Source of the DNA: Holophagales bacterium
GTDB taxonomy: Bacteria > Acidobacteriota > Thermoanaerobaculia > Multivoradales > Multivoraceae
Direction: 5' to 3'
NCBI GenBank assembly: GCA_009843505.1
Contig: VYDI01000034.1
Coordinates: 620,001 to 684,000, forward strand
Length of the DNA: 64,000 nucleotides
Under the pieces are notes generated by a model, which searched no databases, was not told where the DNA came from, and worked only from the letters and a program-made list of their open reading frames with translations. Made by a program: the position numbers and the translations under genes. This document shows positions 61,501 to 64,000 of this stretch, piece by piece (within the stretch, counting starts at the first letter, position 1; each line of letters begins with the position of its first letter).

Positions 61501-62153
61501 GGGGAGGGTCGCTCGACCGCCTCCTGCCCGGCCGAGTCGCCGACCTGCTGCTCTACGGCGGAGGGAGCTTCGCCGAGCGCTATCTCGGGTTCGTCGGCGA
61601 GGTGGCGGACGCGGAGGAGTCGAGGCTGCCGGGCCACACCGCGGTACGCGAGGCAGCGGCCCGCTACGGCTTCAAGCTCCTCGCGGTCAAGGACGAGTAC
61701 GAAGTCGCGCGCCTGTGGCTCCAGGACCCGACCTGGGATCAGGTCTCCCGGGACTACGACGGCTCGCTGTCCCGCCAGGTCCTGCTCCACCCGCCGACGC
61801 TCCGCCGGTTCGGCTGGAAGCGGAAGATCCGCCTGGGGGCCTGGTCGCGCTCGCTGTTCCGGCTGCTGTACGCCACGCGCGGGCTTCGCGGCACCGCGCT
61901 CGACGTCTTCGGTGCAACCAGGCACCGCCGCCTCGAGCGCGGGTTGTTCGACTGGTACCGCGGCCTGGTGCACGGGGCCCTCGAACGGCTCGACTCGAAC
62001 TCCGCGCCGCTGGTCGTCGAGCTGGCCGAGCTCCCCGACTCCATCCGCGGCTACGAGGACGTCAAGGAGCGCACGGTCGCCACGGCCAGGTCGCGCGCAA
62101 GGCAGCTCCAGCGTCAGATCGACGAAAAGCCCGCCGGCTCCAGGGTCGCCTGA
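58596..62153 (+). CDS. Fused indolepyruvate ferredoxin oxidoreductase (IorA-IorB type)
   Basis: An 1185-residue thiamine-diphosphate, iron-sulfur enzyme that oxidatively decarboxylates aryl or branched 2-oxo acids to acyl-CoA. The alpha-like part includes an N-terminal pyrimidine-binding region (ISGYPGSPLGEYD), FCSGCPHNTST in the ThDP-binding region, GGEGACWIGLAPF, and the cysteine cluster CEGCGDCAAKSNC. The gamma/beta-like part starts near residue 720 (LLVGIGGTGVVTVDAILV). Fused forms of this size are typical of aerobic bacteria and may use another electron acceptor. No ferredoxin gene is adjacent. Upstream hydratase and SDR genes could process the acyl-CoA product. Confidence 0.93.
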   Translation: MTAFSLDDKYTLTEGRVAITGVQALVRLPMDQHRRDREAGLRVGAFISGYPGSPLGEYDKQLQRANRLLADHDVVCRPAINEETAATAIYGAQLLERFPHERFDGVVGIWYGKTPGVDRTGDAFRHGNFIGTGKHGGVLVLAGDDTACKSSTIPGDSTISLFDLSIPVLYPGDPAEVLEFGLHGIALSRYAGLWTGLKIVTNVADGGAVVDLPRTAPPVLPDLEIGGRQFEKQLDMRLLPPYSIELERQIFSERTAAALAYIHANGLDSIRCASPGDRIGLVAAGKPYRDLRLALELLGLDEAALDRHGIRVLKLGCIAPIEPRRLREFAQGLEEIVVVEDKRGFVETQIRQVLYNLPDRPLVGGKETPAGETLFPMHGELEGHDMARILGAYLAHRLPDAVPAEKLAHLRAGAESAELATKLPAALPRMPYFCSGCPHNTSTQLPEGSDVAGGGIGCHAMAMWMDRGVSWLPQMGGEGACWIGLAPFTEQEHVFQNVGDGTYAHSASKAIEACIAADLHMTFRILYNSAVAMTGGQDAVGLLSSMGVAKQLQLQGMKRVVLVTEDLERFPHRDDNGVEIRHRRDYDQVLKELRAIKGPTAVVYDQQCAAEKRRERKRGIQETPKQRVYINPAVCEGCGDCAAKSNCLSVAPLETEYGRKTQIHQSSCNLDYSCIDGDCPAFMTVELGDGTKPVRRAAAAPLAGDETPEPVRQLPDDATFRALLVGIGGTGVVTVDAILVTAALMEGRYAVHLDQTGLAQKGGAVVSNLLLSRGPIPRANKLGNGEADLALSFDLLATIAPDNLKRFSQETTAVVGNTAGISPAAVITDSAARMPPLDELRKRLALFTDSDRSYFVDAEAATERLLGNSVTGNIFLVGAAYQQGLLPLQARFIEQALVANGVAVEDNIQAFRYGRLSVADPERFRRAAGLAEPEAPTAAAAVDAARERLERWAPKLAPELDRLLAGAPRGGSLDRLLPGRVADLLLYGGGSFAERYLGFVGEVADAEESRLPGHTAVREAAARYGFKLLAVKDEYEVARLWLQDPTWDQVSRDYDGSLSRQVLLHPPTLRRFGWKRKIRLGAWSRSLFRLLYATRGLRGTALDVFGATRHRRLERGLFDWYRGLVHGALERLDSNSAPLVVELAELPDSIRGYEDVKERTVATARSRARQLQRQIDEKPAGSRVA

Positions 62154-62167
62154 AGCCGCGCCCGCGC

Positions 62168-62173
62168 TAGGAT
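62168..62173 (+). promoter_or_regulatory. Putative -10 (TAGGAT), leaderless arrangement
   Basis: TAGGAT ends 8 nt before GTG 62182 of the thioredoxin-like gene. No Shine-Dalgarno sequence lies in the 28-bp gap. Confidence 0.4.
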
Positions 62174-62181
62174 CCCCCGCC

Positions 62182-63000
62182 GTGACGACCCGACGGACTA
62201 CGTCAACGCTTTGGGTTCTGCCCGCATTGATGGTGGCAGTTGCCGCGCAGCTTCCGGCCCAGACCGCGCACCCGGTCCTGAGCGGCTTCCTTCCCATCGA
62301 CGACTACATTCTCGAGATCGACGGGCAAACCGATTCCGGGGCCAGGCTCTATCTCTCCCAGCGGGCGGCATCGATGCTGATCCTCAGTGACTCCCTGGGT
62401 GACCCCCTCCTGCTGTGGGCCCGCAGCATGGCCGTGGACCGGCTCCAGGGCTCCGACCTCCTTGCGTCGGGACCCGGCTACGACGTGGTCGCCGAACCGG
62501 ACAAGTCCTACATCGGCGAGGCCAGACCAGACCAGACCACGATCGTCCTGCCCTTAGAGGGCCGCGACGTGAAGATCCTCCCCCGGCCCCCGCTGATCGG
62601 CGACCGCACCCTTGGCGAGTTGCTCGAGCACTCGCCCGGCTATCGCGTCGGTATGGACGCGTTCCAGCCGAATGCCGCCGCCATGGCCGCACTCCACGAC
62701 ACCGAGCCTGCCCGGGTCAGGGTCTTCTTCGGCACCTGGTGCGGCGTCTGCAAGCAGGTGCTGCCCAACCTCCTCCAGGTCAACGCCGGACTCGAAGGCA
62801 CGCAGGTCACCTTCGAGTACTACGGGCTGGCTTCCCCTCCGGGCGGCTGGGAAGACCCGGAAGTCACGGGCAACGAGGTGACGGGCCTGCCGACCGCGAT
62901 CATCTACCGCGACGGCCGGGAGGTCGGTCGCTTCGGCGGGGCGAATGACTTCGCCCGGCCCGCACAGGTGCTGCAAGCCGTGCTTGCGGGGACGCGGTAG
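62182..63000 (+). CDS. Secreted thioredoxin-fold protein with N-terminal extension
   Basis: A 272-residue exported protein (signal peptide to about residue 27). Residues about 30-155 form a region that I do not recognise, with FLPIDDYILEIDG and LLASGPGYDVVAEPD. Residues about 160-272 are a thioredoxin fold with the redox pair in FFGTWCGVCKQVLPNL, a cis-Pro segment GLPTAIIYRDGREVGRFGG and a normal C-terminal helix. It probably reduces or isomerises disulfides in exported proteins. Start GTG 62182 gives the signal peptide and lies 8 nt from TAGGAT. The longer frame upstream is inside the oxidoreductase gene. It converges on the next gene with 9 bp between stops. Confidence 0.85.
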   Translation: MTTRRTTSTLWVLPALMVAVAAQLPAQTAHPVLSGFLPIDDYILEIDGQTDSGARLYLSQRAASMLILSDSLGDPLLLWARSMAVDRLQGSDLLASGPGYDVVAEPDKSYIGEARPDQTTIVLPLEGRDVKILPRPPLIGDRTLGELLEHSPGYRVGMDAFQPNAAAMAALHDTEPARVRVFFGTWCGVCKQVLPNLLQVNAGLEGTQVTFEYYGLASPPGGWEDPEVTGNEVTGLPTAIIYRDGREVGRFGGANDFARPAQVLQAVLAGTR

Positions 63001-63009
63001 GCCGCGAAG

Positions 63010-63999
63010 CTAGAGCCCCGCGGCCCGGCCGTTCACGACCACCGGCTCCTCCAGATTTCCTCTGCTCCCGACATTCACCTCAGCGCCCCAGCGGCGGCCC
63101 GAGGCCCAGAACGAGACCTCGTAGGCGCCGGGCGTCACGCAGCCGAGCCCGAACCGGCCGGTGTCGGAGAAACGCACAGCCTCGCGGGCGCCGGTCAGGT
63201 GGCTCGCGATCTCGGCACCGGACTCAGTGGTAACGCTGAGGAATGAGAGGGATTCGCCACCGCAGTCCGCGGCCGGACATCGCAGCTCTAGCAGGCGGCC
63301 GATCGGCAGTGATTCCCGCGCCGTGGCGGTGCGGCCCGCCTCAACGTTGACCCCAAGGCCGCCCGTGCAGGCGGCGCCATCGCTCCAGACCAGCGAGATG
63401 TCACCGGCGGGCAGATCCCGACTGGCCTGCCCGGCCGCCGACGCCAAACTGGTGTTGACCATGTCGCCTGAGGCGTTGACGAAGTGAAGCCACGCACCGG
63501 CAGCCGGACTGCCGTCGGCGCGCTGGAGTTCGACTTCGAGTACGCCCGTTTCCGCGTCTTCGACACGCAACACCAGGTGTGGCGGCGGCTCGGTGCCGAG
63601 CGCGAGATCCTGGACCACGGTTCCAGCCAGGCTACTCCTGCCCTCCCTCACACGGGTCGGCGACACTCCCGCAGACGCCTTGAGGCGGTACGGACCCGGC
63701 GGCGCCGGCGGTAACTCGAAGCGGCCATCGTCGCCGGCCTCCGCGTAGGCGACAGTACGCCCGACGTCCCCGATCAGCGACACCTGGCCACCGATCGGCG
63801 CGCCGTTGACGTCGAGCAGTTCGCCCGTCACCCGAACGCCGTTCAGATCCATCCGCGGCAGCGGGCCTTCGGGCCACAACCGTCCGACGTTTCCGCCCTC
63901 GGCACGCCAGGTCATCCACAGCAGGTCTGTCGGCGCTCCCGCCACCTCGAAGGCACCGTCCGTGCCTACGGCGCCACCCACTGCCTGAGGCGGGATGCC
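63010..63999 (-). CDS. Carboxypeptidase-regulatory-like repeat protein, 5' end beyond the window
   Basis: The C-terminal 330 residues of a protein read from beyond the right edge; the frame stays open to the last base. It has at least one clear repeat (VRVTGELLDVNGAPIGGQVSL, then DDGRFELPPAPPGPYRLKA) and further beta-rich units (QRADGSPAAGAWLHFVNASG and TGRFGLGCVTPGAYEVSFW). This is the same domain type as in the 47589 and 51470 proteins, but with more cysteines (AACTGG, RCPAADCGG, LGCVT). GTG 63981 could be an internal start but has no signal peptide. Function is likely extracellular binding. Confidence 0.75.
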   Translation of the reverse strand, partial: GIPPQAVGGAVGTDGAFEVAGAPTDLLWMTWRAEGGNVGRLWPEGPLPRMDLNGVRVTGELLDVNGAPIGGQVSLIGDVGRTVAYAEAGDDGRFELPPAPPGPYRLKASAGVSPTRVREGRSSLAGTVVQDLALGTEPPPHLVLRVEDAETGVLEVELQRADGSPAAGAWLHFVNASGDMVNTSLASAAGQASRDLPAGDISLVWSDGAACTGGLGVNVEAGRTATARESLPIGRLLELRCPAADCGGESLSFLSVTTESGAEIASHLTGAREAVRFSDTGRFGLGCVTPGAYEVSFWASGRRWGAEVNVGSRGNLEEPVVVNGRAAGL

Positions 64000-64000
64000 C

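Overview
This is a gene-dense, high-GC bacterial chromosome segment with about 44 protein-coding genes (two cut by the window edges), one riboswitch and one long intergenic inverted repeat. I saw no rRNA, tRNA, phage, insertion sequence or CRISPR. The gene content points to a Gram-negative aerobe or facultative aerobe. It includes a homodimeric-type pyruvate dehydrogenase, lipoproteins, many Sec-exported hydrolases, very long secreted chains of carboxypeptidase-regulatory-like repeats, family III CoA-transferases, and secreted TldD-like proteins. This mix is what I would expect from Acidobacteriota or a related marine, soil or sponge-associated lineage, but no marker gene here fixes the taxon.

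Layout. 1-3.7 kb: M28 peptidase (partial), an M50-like membrane protein, a GST, a secreted protein of unknown family and an AbrB/PIN toxin-antitoxin pair. 3.7-4.0 kb: intergenic region with a 35-bp inverted repeat. 4.0-5.8 kb: orphan peptide-type ABC solute-binding lipoprotein. 5.9-12.1 kb: operon aceE-aceF-lpd-hslR on the minus strand. 12.15-15.3 kb: TPP riboswitch, thiC and an ACAD10/11-type kinase. 15.3-19.5 kb: NatAB-like exporter whose second permease is fused to a CPBP protease. 19.5-26.7 kb: rhomboid-like pseudoprotease, HD protein plus sulfatase, ispG, and a large membrane alkaline-phosphatase-superfamily protein. 26.8-34.5 kb: DUF3604 lipoprotein, two tandem paralogues of the unknown secreted family, and a secreted TldD/TldE-like pair. 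34.5-46.1 kb: VOC protein, two double-domain CoA-transferases, SDR, a 5'-3' exonuclease, a two-domain methylenetetrahydrofolate reductase, a beta-lactamase-fold hydrolase and an esterase. 46.1-55.2 kb: amidase and two tandem repeat proteins of about 1,250 residues. 55.2-64 kb: methyltransferase plus small membrane protein, SDR, enoyl-CoA hydratase, fused indolepyruvate:ferredoxin oxidoreductase, thioredoxin-like protein and the C-terminal part of a further repeat protein.

Two observations stand out. First, the methylenetetrahydrofolate reductase carries a full C-terminal domain matching the S-adenosylmethionine-sensing regulatory domain of eukaryotic MTHFR. The usual bacterial MetF is catalytic domain only. 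Second, most start codons not coupled to an upstream gene have a TANNNT (-10-like) hexamer. In 14 of the 27 starts I counted it ends only 6-10 nt before the start codon, which implies leaderless transcripts. Eleven more have it further upstream, and several of those also have a Shine-Dalgarno sequence. Inside operons, 4-nt start/stop overlaps (ATGA, GTGA, TTGA) are the rule.
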